Positions 1 to 9,223 of a stretch of DNA of 64,000 nt are shown one piece after another (position 1 is the stretch's first letter; the number at the start of each line of letters is the position of its first letter). A model generated the notes under the pieces. It ran no database searches, was not told the origin of the DNA, and saw only the letters and a program-made list of their open reading frames with translations. A program made the position numbers and the translations under genes. Source of the DNA: Helicobacteraceae bacterium (GTDB lineage Bacteria; Campylobacterota; Campylobacteria; Campylobacterales; Sulfurimonadaceae); contig JALVUF010000046.1 of assembly GCA_027023805.1 (NCBI GenBank), positions 26,936 through 90,935 on the forward strand, written 5' to 3'.

Positions 1-1866
1 ATTGAATTTATTTTGGCAACTCCCGTTGTTTTATGGGGCGGATGGCCGTTTTATGTAAAAGGTTACAACTCTATTAAAACATGGAATCTGAATATGTTTA
101 CGCTTATATCTATGGGTGTCGGGGCTTCTTATATATACAGCTTGGTGGCTTTCTTTTTTCCACATATCTTTCCGCCACGGATGCTCACAAAAAGCGGTTT
201 GGTGCATGTATATTTTGAGGCGGCATCTGTTATCACCGCGCTTGTTCTTTTGGGACAGGTGTTAGAGCTTCGTGCCAGGAGTAAAACTAACACGGCTATC
301 AAAACTTTACTGAACCTTGCTCCAAAACAAGCACACTTAATAGATAAAGATGGTAATGAGAGAGATGTAAATCTTGAGTTAGTGCATGTAGGAGATAAGC
401 TTAGAATAAAACCCGGAGAAAAGATACCTGTTGACGGTGTTGTTGTGGATGGACAAAGCAATGTAGATGAATCCATGATAACAGGCGAGCCTATACTTAT
501 TACAAAAACAAAAGATGACAGCATTATAGGCGCAACGCTAAATAAAAACGGCACACTTGTTATGCAAGCTACACATGTGGGAAGCGATACGATGCTCTCA
601 CAAATCGTACAGATGGTTGCTCAGGCCCAGCGTTCGCGCGCCCCTATACAGCAATTAGCGGATAAGGTGTCTGGTTATTTTGTACCTGCTGTTGTTTTAT
701 CCGCTGTTTTGGCATTTATCGGATGGTGGTTTTATGGACCGCAGCCACATTTAGCCTACGCAACCGTAGCAGCCGTTTCAGTTTTAATCATCGCCTGTCC
801 GTGTGCATTGGGTCTGGCAACTCCTATCTCTATCATGGTTGGAACAGGTCGCGCGGCACTGTCTGGCATCTTAATCAAAGATGCAAAAACGCTAGAGACT
901 ATGGAAAAAGTAAATACCGTAGTGATTGATAAAACCGGTACTATTACACAAGGAAAACCAAAAGTCACAACCGTGATAATAGGTGACGGTTTTGATGAAG
1001 ATATGGTTGTAAAATATGGAGCCAGCCTGGAGAGAGCAAGCGAGCATCCATTGGCTGATGCGGTTATAGAGTATGCCAAAGATAAAAATATCGCCTTAAC
1101 TAATGTAGAAAATTTTCAAGCAATTTCAGGCAAAGGTATTACCGGCGAGATTGACGGTAAAAAGATAGTTATAGGCAGTCAGGATTTTTTACAAACTTTA
1201 GGTGTTGCTATGTCGAGTATAAAAGATAAAGCCACATCACTTCAAAAAAATGCAAAAGGCGTTATATTTATGGCGATTGATTCTAAATTTAGCGGTATCT
1301 TTGGAGTAGAAGACCCAATAAAAGAAACATCTATCCAGGCTATAAAAGAGCTTAAAGCGGAAGGTATCAAAGTGGTTATGCTTACAGGTGATAATCAAGA
1401 TACTGCCGATGCTGTTGCAAAAAAAGTGCAAGTTGATGAAGTTTATGCCAATGTTTTACCGGATAAAAAAGCAGGCGTTATCAACAAGTTGAAACAAAAT
1501 GGCGATATCGTCGCAATGGCCGGTGATGGTATCAATGATGCACCGGCATTAGCTTCTGCAGATATCGGAATAGCTATGGGTACAGGAACTGATGTTGCTA
1601 TACAAAACGCAGGCGTTACTCTTATAAAAGGCGATTTGGTGGGTATCGTAAGAGTGCTTAAACTAAGCAGGGCGACTATGAAAAATATCAGACAAAATCT
1701 ATTTTTCGCTTTTGTCTATAACAGCATAGGAGTTCCGGTGGCTGCAGGTGTTTTATATCCATTTTTTGGTATAGTACTTTCACCGATTATTGCGGCAACG
1801 GCTATGAGTTTTAGTTCCGTATCTGTTATCACGAACGCTCTTCGTTTAAAAAATGTAAAAATATAG
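1..1866 (+). CDS. copA: Copper-translocating P1B-type ATPase, 5'-truncated by the window edge
   Basis: This inner-membrane heavy-metal ATPase exports Cu(I) using ATP. The reading frame is open from base 1, so the gene starts before the window; 621 residues are visible and the N-terminal metal-binding domain and first helices are missing. Visible in order are the actuator-domain TGEP motif (about base 483), the metal-site CPCALG motif in a membrane helix (Cys codons at 796 and 802), the phosphorylated Asp in DKTGT (928), the SEHPLA nucleotide-binding motif near 1040, the GDGINDAP hinge near 1520 and two C-terminal helices. CPC followed by the SEHP motif is typical of Cu(I)/Ag(I) P1B-1 pumps. 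The cus genes downstream fit a copper role: this pump would move Cu(I) into the periplasm and the Cus complex would take it out of the cell. The family is sure; the symbol is by context. Confidence 0.93.
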   Translation: MEFILATPVVLWGGWPFYVKGYNSIKTWNLNMFTLISMGVGASYIYSLVAFFFPHIFPPRMLTKSGLVHVYFEAASVITALVLLGQVLELRARSKTNTAIKTLLNLAPKQAHLIDKDGNERDVNLELVHVGDKLRIKPGEKIPVDGVVVDGQSNVDESMITGEPILITKTKDDSIIGATLNKNGTLVMQATHVGSDTMLSQIVQMVAQAQRSRAPIQQLADKVSGYFVPAVVLSAVLAFIGWWFYGPQPHLAYATVAAVSVLIIACPCALGLATPISIMVGTGRAALSGILIKDAKTLETMEKVNTVVIDKTGTITQGKPKVTTVIIGDGFDEDMVVKYGASLERASEHPLADAVIEYAKDKNIALTNVENFQAISGKGITGEIDGKKIVIGSQDFLQTLGVAMSSIKDKATSLQKNAKGVIFMAIDSKFSGIFGVEDPIKETSIQAIKELKAEGIKVVMLTGDNQDTADAVAKKVQVDEVYANVLPDKKAGVINKLKQNGDIVAMAGDGINDAPALASADIGIAMGTGTDVAIQNAGVTLIKGDLVGIVRVLKLSRATMKNIRQNLFFAFVYNSIGVPVAAGVLYPFFGIVLSPIIAATAMSFSSVSVITNALRLKNVKI

Positions 1867-1883
1867 GAGTTCTCACAAACTCC
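1866..1883 (+). other. Hairpin at the copA stop codon
   Basis: GGAGTT (1866-1871) and AACTCC (1878-1883) form a perfect 6-bp stem with a 6-nt loop, starting on the last base of the copA stop codon. No T-tract follows, so it is not a standard intrinsic terminator. It could slow transcription or protect the copA mRNA 3' end. Confidence 0.4.
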
Positions 1884-1897
1884 TCACAAATTATCAT

Positions 1898-1903
1898 TAT
1901 AAT
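1898..1903 (+). promoter_or_regulatory. Candidate -10 box for the cus operon
   Basis: A perfect TATAAT lies 29 bases before the start of the first gene of the cus set, with a start point expected near 1910. No good -35 is visible, which is common in Campylobacterota. No obvious CueR- or CusR-type operator was recognised. Confidence 0.4.
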
Positions 1904-1932
1904 TACATAAAACAGCAAAAAAGGATTAAAAA

Positions 1933-2313
1933 ATGAAAACTTTGACAAAAGCTTTTATCATAACACTACTAGGCGCGACACTATTGCAAGCTGCCGCATT
2001 TACGCAAAATATTCACAGCCATGGTGTAAGCGCTACTGTGAGTTCAAATCAAGCTCTTAGTGCGGGTTCAAACACGATAGTAGTAAAGCTAAACGGTGCG
2101 CAGTATAAAGATGCGAAAGTAAAACTTAGAGCATTTATGCCCGCTATGCCGGGTATGCCTGCTATGAAAAGCATGGCAAAAGCGACAAACATAGGTAATG
2201 GCAAATATAGAGCTAGGTTAAATCTTGCAATGGCCGGTACATGGCAGCTTTTTATATATATTACTACAAAAAACGGTGAACATAAACGGGTTAAAACGTT
2301 TTTAAATTTTTAA
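1933..2313 (+). CDS. Exported Met-rich YtkA/FixH-like protein, probable copper accessory
   Basis: This is a 126-residue protein with a signal peptide (Met-Lys, then a hydrophobic stretch ending in LLQAAA near residue 22) and one small beta-sandwich domain of the YtkA/FixH type. Residues about 71-84 carry a Met/Pro run with PAMPGMPAMKSM, which could bind Cu(I) as the Met clusters of CusF do. The start has an AAGGAT ribosome site 7 bases upstream. It is the first gene of a tight set (17, 14 and 9 bases between genes) followed by the CusC, CusB and CusA homologues, so a periplasmic copper carrier or adaptor role is likely but inferred. No CusF-type protein is present here. Confidence 0.75.
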   Translation: MKTLTKAFIITLLGATLLQAAAFTQNIHSHGVSATVSSNQALSAGSNTIVVKLNGAQYKDAKVKLRAFMPAMPGMPAMKSMAKATNIGNGKYRARLNLAMAGTWQLFIYITTKNGEHKRVKTFLNF

Positions 2314-2330
2314 AATACTTAAGGTAAAAA

Positions 2331-3524
2331 ATGAAAGTTTATATACTTTTGATGTTGCCTCTTTTTTTGAGTGCAACACCCATATCGGTATTAATACAAC
2401 ATACTAAAAATTCACATCTCTCATTAAAAGCAATTGAGCATAGAATTTTATCGATTAATTATCAGTACAAAGCAACTAAAAATTTCAAAGACCCGGTTAT
2501 CTCTCTTGGACTAAGCGATATTCAATTTCAAGATTTAACAAACAGATCACTAGAGCCCATGCAGTATTCATCTGTAAATTTTCAGCAAAGCATCCCGTTT
2601 TTCGGTAAACGCGCGGCAAATGGTAAAAAGATACTAGCTAAAGAACAAATAGCAAAGATGGATTTGCAGCAGACCATGGTAACGTTAGTCAAGGGTATAA
2701 AGATTACCTCTTATACCATTTGGCAAGCAGAGCAATTACTCTATATAACAAAAAAATATATTAGCCTAACCAAGCAAGATATTAAGCTGTACACGGCATA
2801 CAGCAGTAGTGAATCTAGTTCACATATCCAAATGATTGCCGCAAGACTTTTTCTATCAGAGTTACAGATCAAGCAAAGCAATCTGCAGGCTGTAATTAAA
2901 GGTTTATATAAAAAATTGAGCTATCTTAGCAATATGGATGTTTCACATGTAAAGCTAAATATGAAAATATATAAACTAAAACCTATAGGGTATTATCTAA
3001 AAGATATCGCATCAAATAAAGAGTATAAACTAAAACAAGCTGTATTACGCGAAGCAGATGCGGATGTGCGAATTAAAAAATTAGCCTACTATCCGGATCC
3101 GTATGTAAAAGTCGGATATTATCACCGTCAAAGATTCAAAGATTATACCGGTATAACAGTAGGATGTTCACTACCTATCTATGGCACACAGCATTTAAAT
3201 GAAGAGCAATCGCAAGCTATGGTGTTGTCAAAAAATAGCGATATTTTAAATTTTAAAAGTGATCTTACGGCCAGGATAAAAAGAGTATATGCAGACGCAC
3301 AAAGTTCTTATCAGATATATAATATTTTAACAAATCAAAGCATCCCTCAAGTCCAAGACCTTCAACACGTAAGCAATGCTTATATAAGCAATGGGACAAG
3401 TCTGTTTGTTTATATAGATACTTTAAAAAGACAATTTATACTAAAAGAGCGCCAAATTATAGCAAATGCATCGTACCACAGAAGATTGGCTACTTTAAAT
3501 GCATTAATTGGTAGAAAAAATTAA
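2331..3524 (+). CDS. cusC: TolC-family outer-membrane efflux channel (CusC-like)
   Basis: This 397-residue protein has an N-terminal signal peptide (about 15 residues, ending LFLSATP) with no lipobox Cys, unlike the lipoprotein CusC of E. coli. Two TolC-type repeats follow, with long coiled-coil helices around residues 90-200 and 290-390 and short strand regions between (for example PVISLGLSDIQF and PYVKVGYYHRQRF). These pack as a trimeric barrel and periplasmic tunnel. It precedes the membrane-fusion and RND genes in one operon, so it should be the exit duct of the copper/silver efflux complex. Sequence conservation in this family is weak, so the assignment rests on the fold pattern and context. 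Confidence 0.82.
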   Translation: MKVYILLMLPLFLSATPISVLIQHTKNSHLSLKAIEHRILSINYQYKATKNFKDPVISLGLSDIQFQDLTNRSLEPMQYSSVNFQQSIPFFGKRAANGKKILAKEQIAKMDLQQTMVTLVKGIKITSYTIWQAEQLLYITKKYISLTKQDIKLYTAYSSSESSSHIQMIAARLFLSELQIKQSNLQAVIKGLYKKLSYLSNMDVSHVKLNMKIYKLKPIGYYLKDIASNKEYKLKQAVLREADADVRIKKLAYYPDPYVKVGYYHRQRFKDYTGITVGCSLPIYGTQHLNEEQSQAMVLSKNSDILNFKSDLTARIKRVYADAQSSYQIYNILTNQSIPQVQDLQHVSNAYISNGTSLFVYIDTLKRQFILKERQIIANASYHRRLATLNALIGRKN

Positions 3525-3538
3525 ACTTAGGAATAAAA

Positions 3539-4534
3539 ATGAGATATTTATTAATACTTAGCTTATATTTATCACTTTTACCGGCTAAAGTAATAAGTGT
3601 AAGACAACTCTTTAACGTGCAAACCGTAAAAGTTAAAAAAGCTTATCAATACAGAGACATATCGGCTTATGGTTTTATACGAGCAGATCAAAACAATATA
3701 TACGATATAGCTCCTAGGTTTGGCGGTTATGTAGAAAAATTGTATGTAGATAAAATCTATCAAAAAGTGCATAAAGGCGAGCTTCTAGCTACAGTTTATT
3801 CTCCGGTTGTCTTAAAAGCAAAAGATAATTATCTAAGCAGTTTAACATATACAAAATCAATAGCAAACAGATATATGAAACAAAATGCTAAAAATAGATT
3901 GAGGTTATTAAATATTCCGACAAAAGAGATAAGCACAATTGCTAAAAAATTAAAAGTTTCATTATATACAAATATTTATGCACCGGCAAATGGATATGTT
4001 TTTATAAAAAAACTAAATAAAGGTTCCGCGTTTAATAAAAAAGAGACAATATTTCGGATAATAAATCTAAATGATATTTGGGTAGAGACAAAAATTGACC
4101 AAAAGCAATTAAAGTATTTAAATAAAATGACAGATTTTACCTTTAAAACTCCTGGGCTCCGCAAGACCTTTACCGCATCAATGGTTCAATTGTATCCTGA
4201 TGTGAGTTTAAAAAGTTCACGCTTAACATTAAGATTGAAGGCAAATAACCAAAACCATAAACTTTTTCCGGGGATGTATGTATCTGTTAATATGCACTCT
4301 GTTGCAAAAGAGTACTTGACTTTACCATCAACCGCCGTGATATTTAAAAATGGAAAACATTATGTATTTACTGTTGGTGAGTATGCAGGCGAATATGACC
4401 CTCAGGTAGTTCAGGTAGAAGTGTTAGATCCGCATACTTATATCATAAAAAGCGGTCTAAAAGATGGACAAAAAGTAGTTAATAATGCACTCTTTATGAT
4501 GGATAGCGATGCACAAATTAACGGTTTGTATTAG
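3539..4534 (+). CDS. cusB: Periplasmic membrane-fusion adaptor (CusB-like)
   Basis: This 331-residue HlyD/CusB-type adaptor links the RND pump to the outer-membrane channel. A signal peptide (MRYLLILSLYLSLLPA) is followed by a split biotinyl-lipoyl domain (RFGGYVEKLYV near residue 60 and NIYAPANGYVF near 145), a short alpha hairpin between them, and beta-barrel and membrane-proximal domains. It is shorter than E. coli CusB (about 400 residues) and shows no N-terminal Met cluster of the kind that binds Cu(I)/Ag(I) there. The Met-rich protein two genes upstream might supply that function. The ATG has a TTAGGA ribosome site; the gap to cusC is 14 bases and to cusA 9 bases. Confidence 0.85.
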   Translation: MRYLLILSLYLSLLPAKVISVRQLFNVQTVKVKKAYQYRDISAYGFIRADQNNIYDIAPRFGGYVEKLYVDKIYQKVHKGELLATVYSPVVLKAKDNYLSSLTYTKSIANRYMKQNAKNRLRLLNIPTKEISTIAKKLKVSLYTNIYAPANGYVFIKKLNKGSAFNKKETIFRIINLNDIWVETKIDQKQLKYLNKMTDFTFKTPGLRKTFTASMVQLYPDVSLKSSRLTLRLKANNQNHKLFPGMYVSVNMHSVAKEYLTLPSTAVIFKNGKHYVFTVGEYAGEYDPQVVQVEVLDPHTYIIKSGLKDGQKVVNNALFMMDSDAQINGLY

Positions 4535-4543
4535 GAGCACAAG

Positions 4544-7500
4544 ATGATAGAAAAACTTATATCATTTAGCGTAAACAATAAATTTCTGATACTAATAATA
4601 ACACTGTTTTTAATTATGGGTTCTATCTGGAGCATAGAAAAGACTCCTCTTGATGCTATACCCGATCTTTCACCGCCACAGGTCATAGTTCAGGTAAACT
4701 GGGGAGGTCAAAGTCCTCAGGTTATTCAAGATCAGGGTCTTTACCCGCTTATCGCACAGCTTTTATCAACTCCTGATATTAAAACCGTAAGAGGATATTC
4801 TAGTTATGAGCATGGTTTAATATATGTTATATTCAAGCAAGGCACGGATCTGTATTGGGCAAGGTCTAGAGTTTTGGAGCAATTAGCCACTATTCAATCT
4901 CAATTGCCTCGTTCGATGCAATTGACTCTAGGGCCTGACTCTAGCGGCGTCGGATGGGTTTATGAATATGCTTTAACATCTAAGACAAAGAATTTAGCAC
5001 AACTAAGAACATTGCAGGATTATTTTTATAAATATGCACTTTTAGGTGTTGACGGTGTTAGCAGCGTTGCTAGTGTAGGCGGATTTATCCCTACATTTCA
5101 AGTAACGGTGAACAATAATGCACTAATTAGATACAACTTGAGTATAAAAGATGTTAAAAAGACTCTAAAACGCAACAATAATGATACGGGTGGCGGTATA
5201 GTTATTAAAAACGGTTATGAATGGATGCTTCAGGCAAATGGGTATGTAAAAGATTTAGATAGTATAAGAAAGCTTGTCATAACTTCCAAAGACGGTATTC
5301 CTATTACTATAGCAGATGTCGCTAAGGTAGAAAAAGTACCAGCACCTCGTCGCGGAATGGCTGATTTAAACGGTCAGGGCGAAGCAGTCGGCGGTATAGT
5401 TATGGCACGTTACCATGGCAATGCCTATCAGATTATTCAAAGAGTAAAACAGGAATTAAAACATTTAAAAGTAAAGGGTGTAAAAATAACTACTGTTTAT
5501 GATCGTTCAAAACTCATCATAAAAGCAGTCGATACTCTAAAGCATACGCTAATAGAAGAGAGTATAATCGTTATAATTGTTATAGCGCTCTTTTTAATGC
5601 ATCTTCGTTCATCTTTAGTTGTTTTGATCGTTTTGCCACTAACTGTGGGCATAACATTTTTGTTGATGAAAATGTTTGGTATCGGCTCAAATATCATGAG
5701 TTTAGGCGGGATCGCTATTGCTATTGGGGCAATGGTCGATGCCACGATTGTGATGATAGAAAATGCCCATAAAAGCATCTTAAAGAGCGAGGCTTCAAAA
5801 GGCTCACCGCTAACAGATAAGCAAAGAGCAGAAGTAATAACACAATCTTCCAAATTGGTAGGTCGTCCGATATTTTTTGCTTTAGCCTTGGTTGTTGCAT
5901 CATTTTTACCTATTTTTGCACTATCAGGACAAGAGGGTTTACTTTTTATCCCCCTTGCATTTACAAAAACTTTTGCCATGACTGCGGGAGCTATTTTGTC
6001 AATTACATTAGTGCCTATTTTGATGATATTTTTTGTAAAAGGAAAGATTTTAGATGAACATAAAAATCCTCTTAGTAGATTTTTTATCTGGATATATCAT
6101 CCAATTTTAAATATTAGTTTAAAATTAAAATATTTTGTACTTATCATAGCTATCGCGGCACTAGCTTACATGTATCCTTTATATAAACATCTGCATTGGG
6201 AATTTTTACCTCCTATTAATGAGAGAGTTGTTATGTATATGCCTGTTACTCCTTACGGCATAAGTATAGATCAAGCAAAAGAGATAACACAAAAAACGGA
6301 TGAAATCATTAAAAGTTTTCCTGAAGTTAAAACTGTTTTTGGAAAAGCTGGACGTGCAAGTACACCGACAGATCCAGCACCTCTTAGTATGCTTGAGACC
6401 ATCATCACTTTTTACCCGCAAAGTAAATGGCCAAAAGGGATGACGTATAAAAAACTAATATCAAAAATGCAAAATGCACTTCAAGTTCCAGGTTTAGTCA
6501 ATTCATGGACTTGGCCGATACGTGGACGTATAGATATGCTCTTAAGTGGCATAAGAACACCTCTTGGTATCAAAGTGTATGGTCCAAAAGCAAGTTTGCT
6601 AGAAAAATATAGTCAAAAAATACAAGATATTTTAAATAAGGACAAACAAACACTCTCTGCTTTTGCCGATCAGACAACAGCCGGATATTATGTTTATATG
6701 GATATGGATGCAAAAGCAATGCAAAGATATGATATAACTAAAGAGTATTTATTCAATTATATCTCATTAGGATTGGGAGGTGAGAAAATCTCAACTATGT
6801 ATAGAGGTCTAGCACGTTATCCGATAACGCTGAGATATAAAGAAAACGAGAGAAGAAGTCTAAGCAGCATAAAAAATATCCAGATAAAAACAAAACTTGG
6901 ATTTGTACCTCTTAGTACATTTGCAAGAATCTATTATCATCAAGGACCTTCTGTTATTAAAACAGAAATGGCAACCCCGGTTAGTTATATATATATAACG
7001 CCAAAACAAGGAATTAGTCCTACACAGTACAAAAACCATGCAAAAAAACTGCTTGAGTCTCTACAACTACCGGCAGGGTATTATATACAATGGGCAGGTT
7101 CTAGTGAATATTTAAGTGCCGCTATGAAAAAAATTGAGTGGATAGTTCCGGCAGTATTCCTTATTATATTATTACTTATCTATTTTGCACTTAAAAAGAT
7201 AATCCCGACACTAATTGTATTTTTCACGCTTCCATTTGCTCTGCTTGGCGGTCTTATCTATATTAATTTGCTACATTTTAATATGAGTTTAGCCATTATC
7301 GTGGGATTTTTAGCCCTTCTTGGTGTGGCATCTGAGACGGCGATAGTTATGATTATATATCTTCAAGAGGCAGTTGATGAGGAGCAGGCAAAATTTAAAG
7401 ACAAATTTGGTTATAAAGAGTTGCATTATGCAATATATATCGGTGCGGTTCAAAGGCTGCGTCCAAAACTTATGACCGTTTTTGCAATCATAGCAGGCTT

Positions 7501-7678
7501 GCTGCCTATTATGTATTCTCATGGCGTGGGAAGTCAGATTATGCAGCGTATTGCCGCACCTATGATAGGAGGAGTCCTAAGCTCTGCCGTGCTTAGTCTT
7601 ATTATTATCCCAATTTTATTTACAATCTATAAAAAATGGGAGTTAAATAAAAATAAAAAAGAGCTATCGGTTAAATAA
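4544..7678 (+). CDS. cusA: Heavy-metal RND efflux pump, CusA type
   Basis: At 1044 residues this is full length for a heavy-metal RND permease with 12 membrane helices, driven by protons and extruding Cu(I)/Ag(I) across the envelope. Seen directly are the N-terminal helix, the DAIPDLSPPQVIV motif, the TM4 segment GAMVDATIVMIENAHK typical of the heavy-metal class, and a second helix set from residue about 870. Methionines in PLSM (residue 616) and RIDM (residue 665) match two of the three substrate methionines of E. coli CusA as I remember it; the third appears to be replaced in QTTAG, which I could not verify. The last 8 bases overlap the 3' end of a convergent small gene. Confidence 0.93.
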   Translation: MIEKLISFSVNNKFLILIITLFLIMGSIWSIEKTPLDAIPDLSPPQVIVQVNWGGQSPQVIQDQGLYPLIAQLLSTPDIKTVRGYSSYEHGLIYVIFKQGTDLYWARSRVLEQLATIQSQLPRSMQLTLGPDSSGVGWVYEYALTSKTKNLAQLRTLQDYFYKYALLGVDGVSSVASVGGFIPTFQVTVNNNALIRYNLSIKDVKKTLKRNNNDTGGGIVIKNGYEWMLQANGYVKDLDSIRKLVITSKDGIPITIADVAKVEKVPAPRRGMADLNGQGEAVGGIVMARYHGNAYQIIQRVKQELKHLKVKGVKITTVYDRSKLIIKAVDTLKHTLIEESIIVIIVIALFLMHLRSSLVVLIVLPLTVGITFLLMKMFGIGSNIMSLGGIAIAIGAMVDATIVMIENAHKSILKSEASKGSPLTDKQRAEVITQSSKLVGRPIFFALALVVASFLPIFALSGQEGLLFIPLAFTKTFAMTAGAILSITLVPILMIFFVKGKILDEHKNPLSRFFIWIYHPILNISLKLKYFVLIIAIAALAYMYPLYKHLHWEFLPPINERVVMYMPVTPYGISIDQAKEITQKTDEIIKSFPEVKTVFGKAGRASTPTDPAPLSMLETIITFYPQSKWPKGMTYKKLISKMQNALQVPGLVNSWTWPIRGRIDMLLSGIRTPLGIKVYGPKASLLEKYSQKIQDILNKDKQTLSAFADQTTAGYYVYMDMDAKAMQRYDITKEYLFNYISLGLGGEKISTMYRGLARYPITLRYKENERRSLSSIKNIQIKTKLGFVPLSTFARIYYHQGPSVIKTEMATPVSYIYITPKQGISPTQYKNHAKKLLESLQLPAGYYIQWAGSSEYLSAAMKKIEWIVPAVFLIILLLIYFALKKIIPTLIVFFTLPFALLGGLIYINLLHFNMSLAIIVGFLALLGVASETAIVMIIYLQEAVDEEQAKFKDKFGYKELHYAIYIGAVQRLRPKLMTVFAIIAGLLPIMYSHGVGSQIMQRIAAPMIGGVLSSAVLSLIIIPILFTIYKKWELNKNKKELSVK

Positions 7679-7874
7679 TACCGAGCTCAGCTAAAATAGG
7701 TTCCATCTTTGCAGATAGAGCCACTAACTCTTTGTATAAGATGCCCTCTGCTTTATCTTCTTCAATCCATTCATCAATATGTTTAATACTTTGTGATTTT
7801 TCATCTTGCGTCAAATCTTTTGAAGCGCTCACTGCCGACTTTATTTTTCTGACTGTTTCATGTTTTTTTGACAT
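7671..7874 (-). CDS. Small hypothetical acidic/helical protein (67 aa)
   Basis: Function not recognised. The protein is charged and predicted mostly helical (KIKSAVSASKDLTQDEKSQS, then EEDKAEGILYKELVALSAK), with no signal peptide, Cys or membrane helix. An ATG at 7880 lies directly against the ribosome site, so I prefer the second ATG at 7874, six bases after AGGGG. The gene lies 9 bases downstream of another small helical gene on the same strand, probably one transcript, and converges on cusA with an 8-base overlap of coding ends. A DUF4404-like or regulatory small protein is possible but unproved. Confidence 0.6.
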   Translation of the reverse strand: MSKKHETVRKIKSAVSASKDLTQDEKSQSIKHIDEWIEEDKAEGILYKELVALSAKMEPILAELGII

Positions 7875-7883
7875 ATCCATCCC

Positions 7884-8093
7884 CTAATAATTTTTATATT
7901 TGCCATCGGCTACATCTTTGGCTATTTCCGCTAATTTGTCCTGAAAAATTTTAAGGAGTTTTTGAGCTAACTCCTGATCATTTGCTTCGGGAATATCCCA
8001 ATCTCCAATTTTCATATAGTCATGAAATAAACCTTCAATATCGCCTTTAATCTCTTCTTTCGTTTTTGCGAGTTCTTTATCTATTACATCCAT
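7884..8093 (-). CDS. Small hypothetical helical protein (69 aa)
   Basis: Function not recognised. It is an acidic, soluble, mostly helical polypeptide beginning MDVIDKELAKTKEEIKG and ending DVADGKYKNY, with no signal sequence and no Cys. An upstream in-frame ATG exists at 8126, but a strong AAGGAG site seven bases before the ATG at 8093 decides the start. It is followed after 9 bases by a second small helical gene. Both lie between the convergent cus operon and the upstream GT9 gene, and may be co-transcribed with the latter, 42 bases away. Confidence 0.65.
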   Translation of the reverse strand: MDVIDKELAKTKEEIKGDIEGLFHDYMKIGDWDIPEANDQELAQKLLKIFQDKLAEIAKDVADGKYKNY

Positions 8094-8135
8094 AATTGTT
8101 TCTCCTTCTTGTTTATGTTCAAGCACTTATGAAGT

Positions 8136-9218
8136 TTACATTATTTTAGCTTGATTTATTATATGCTCATTTATATTTTTTGCCAACTCTTTGGTTGATA
8201 GTTGCGTGATATTATACGATTTATCGCATTTACCTAATGTGCCGTACATATCAGGACTTGTGTGTTTAAACAGAGCAATCGTGCAAACTTTTGATGCTGA
8301 GGCAAGATGCATAGGTCCGGTATCACCGCATATAAAGGCATTTAGCGTAGATAAAAAAGCACCGAGTTTTCGTAAATTTTTTTCATTAAAAGTTATAATA
8401 TCAGGCTCTAGCGGTTCTTTGATATCCGGAGATAATATATCTATAAAAACAAGATTATTATTAATGCTTCTCATGTTTTTTACAAAATCAAGCCACCACT
8501 GGCTATCTATCTTTTTTTCAAATCTAGCACCTCTAAAGAGTGCTATAACCATACTGTTATTGTGAAAACCATGCTTGCTAAGAAGATTTGCTACAATATC
8601 TTTCGCATGTTTTTTTTCATTTTCTTGCAAACTGATGGTTAATGTCTGTTCATATTTTGTGTTGGTTTGAAAAATATCCATCAAGGCTAGCGGTTTTAGC
8701 GCTTCGTGTCTAAAAAGTGTTGTATCTGGCGTACATCTGTTGACCGGGTTCCATGTATCATATTTACATACACCTAGTTTGTATTTTCCTTTTGCCAGTA
8801 AAGTCGCTAGTTTGTCACTGCTAGAACCTGAATTTGGAGTAATAACAAGATCATATCTTTTTGAGCGCAACTGTTTTATGTATTTGATTAGGAAAAATGG
8901 ATTTTTTAACAGTTTTCTTGGAAAATCATACACGCTTTTGACATTGATAAAACCATCAAAGAGCACCTTTGTGAAACTAGCACCCACCAGTATGTCTATT
9001 TTTGCATCAGGCATCTCTTTTTGGAGTGCTGATACAAGAGGGGTAATAAATAGTGTATTACCGATACGATAATTGATTCTTATGATTAAAATCGAGTGTA
9101 TTTCATTTTTATCTATTTTTGTATTTTGAAATTTTGATTTGTAAAACAAAGATATAAAACGGTTAAAAATTTTTTGAAAGACTCTGCGAATTTTTGAATG
9201 AAGGGGAAGGGAGGACAT
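8136..9218 (-). CDS. Glycosyltransferase family 9 (heptosyltransferase-like)
   Basis: This 360-residue protein has the two-lobed GT-B layout of ADP-heptose:LPS heptosyltransferases. An N-terminal lobe begins around IHSILIIRINYRIGNTLFITPLVSALQKEMP, and the C-terminal nucleotide-sugar site has FICGDTGPMHLASA followed by ALFKHTSP. It should add a heptose (or similar sugar) to the lipid A core at the cytoplasmic face of the inner membrane. The longer open frame reaches 9299, but that would overlap the previous gene by 76 bases; the ATG at 9218 sits six bases after the ABC transporter stop and is preferred. Next to an MsbA-like flippase the pair suggests LPS core assembly and export. The exact acceptor cannot be read from sequence. 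Confidence 0.85.
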   Translation of the reverse strand: MSSLPLHSKIRRVFQKIFNRFISLFYKSKFQNTKIDKNEIHSILIIRINYRIGNTLFITPLVSALQKEMPDAKIDILVGASFTKVLFDGFINVKSVYDFPRKLLKNPFFLIKYIKQLRSKRYDLVITPNSGSSSDKLATLLAKGKYKLGVCKYDTWNPVNRCTPDTTLFRHEALKPLALMDIFQTNTKYEQTLTISLQENEKKHAKDIVANLLSKHGFHNNSMVIALFRGARFEKKIDSQWWLDFVKNMRSINNNLVFIDILSPDIKEPLEPDIITFNEKNLRKLGAFLSTLNAFICGDTGPMHLASASKVCTIALFKHTSPDMYGTLGKCDKSYNITQLSTKELAKNINEHIINQAKIM

Positions 9219-9223
9219 GTCTG

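Noticed and set aside
129..554. 141-codon minus-strand frame over copA
   Set aside because: Antisense to a well-conserved ATPase region; the translation looks like a reverse-frame shadow.
5497..5979. 160-codon minus-strand frame inside cusA
   Set aside because: Fully antisense to conserved RND sequence, with low-complexity composition and no ribosome site.
8191..8565. Plus-strand frame inside the GT9 gene
   Set aside because: Overlaps a conserved enzyme in the opposite direction; no homology-like features.
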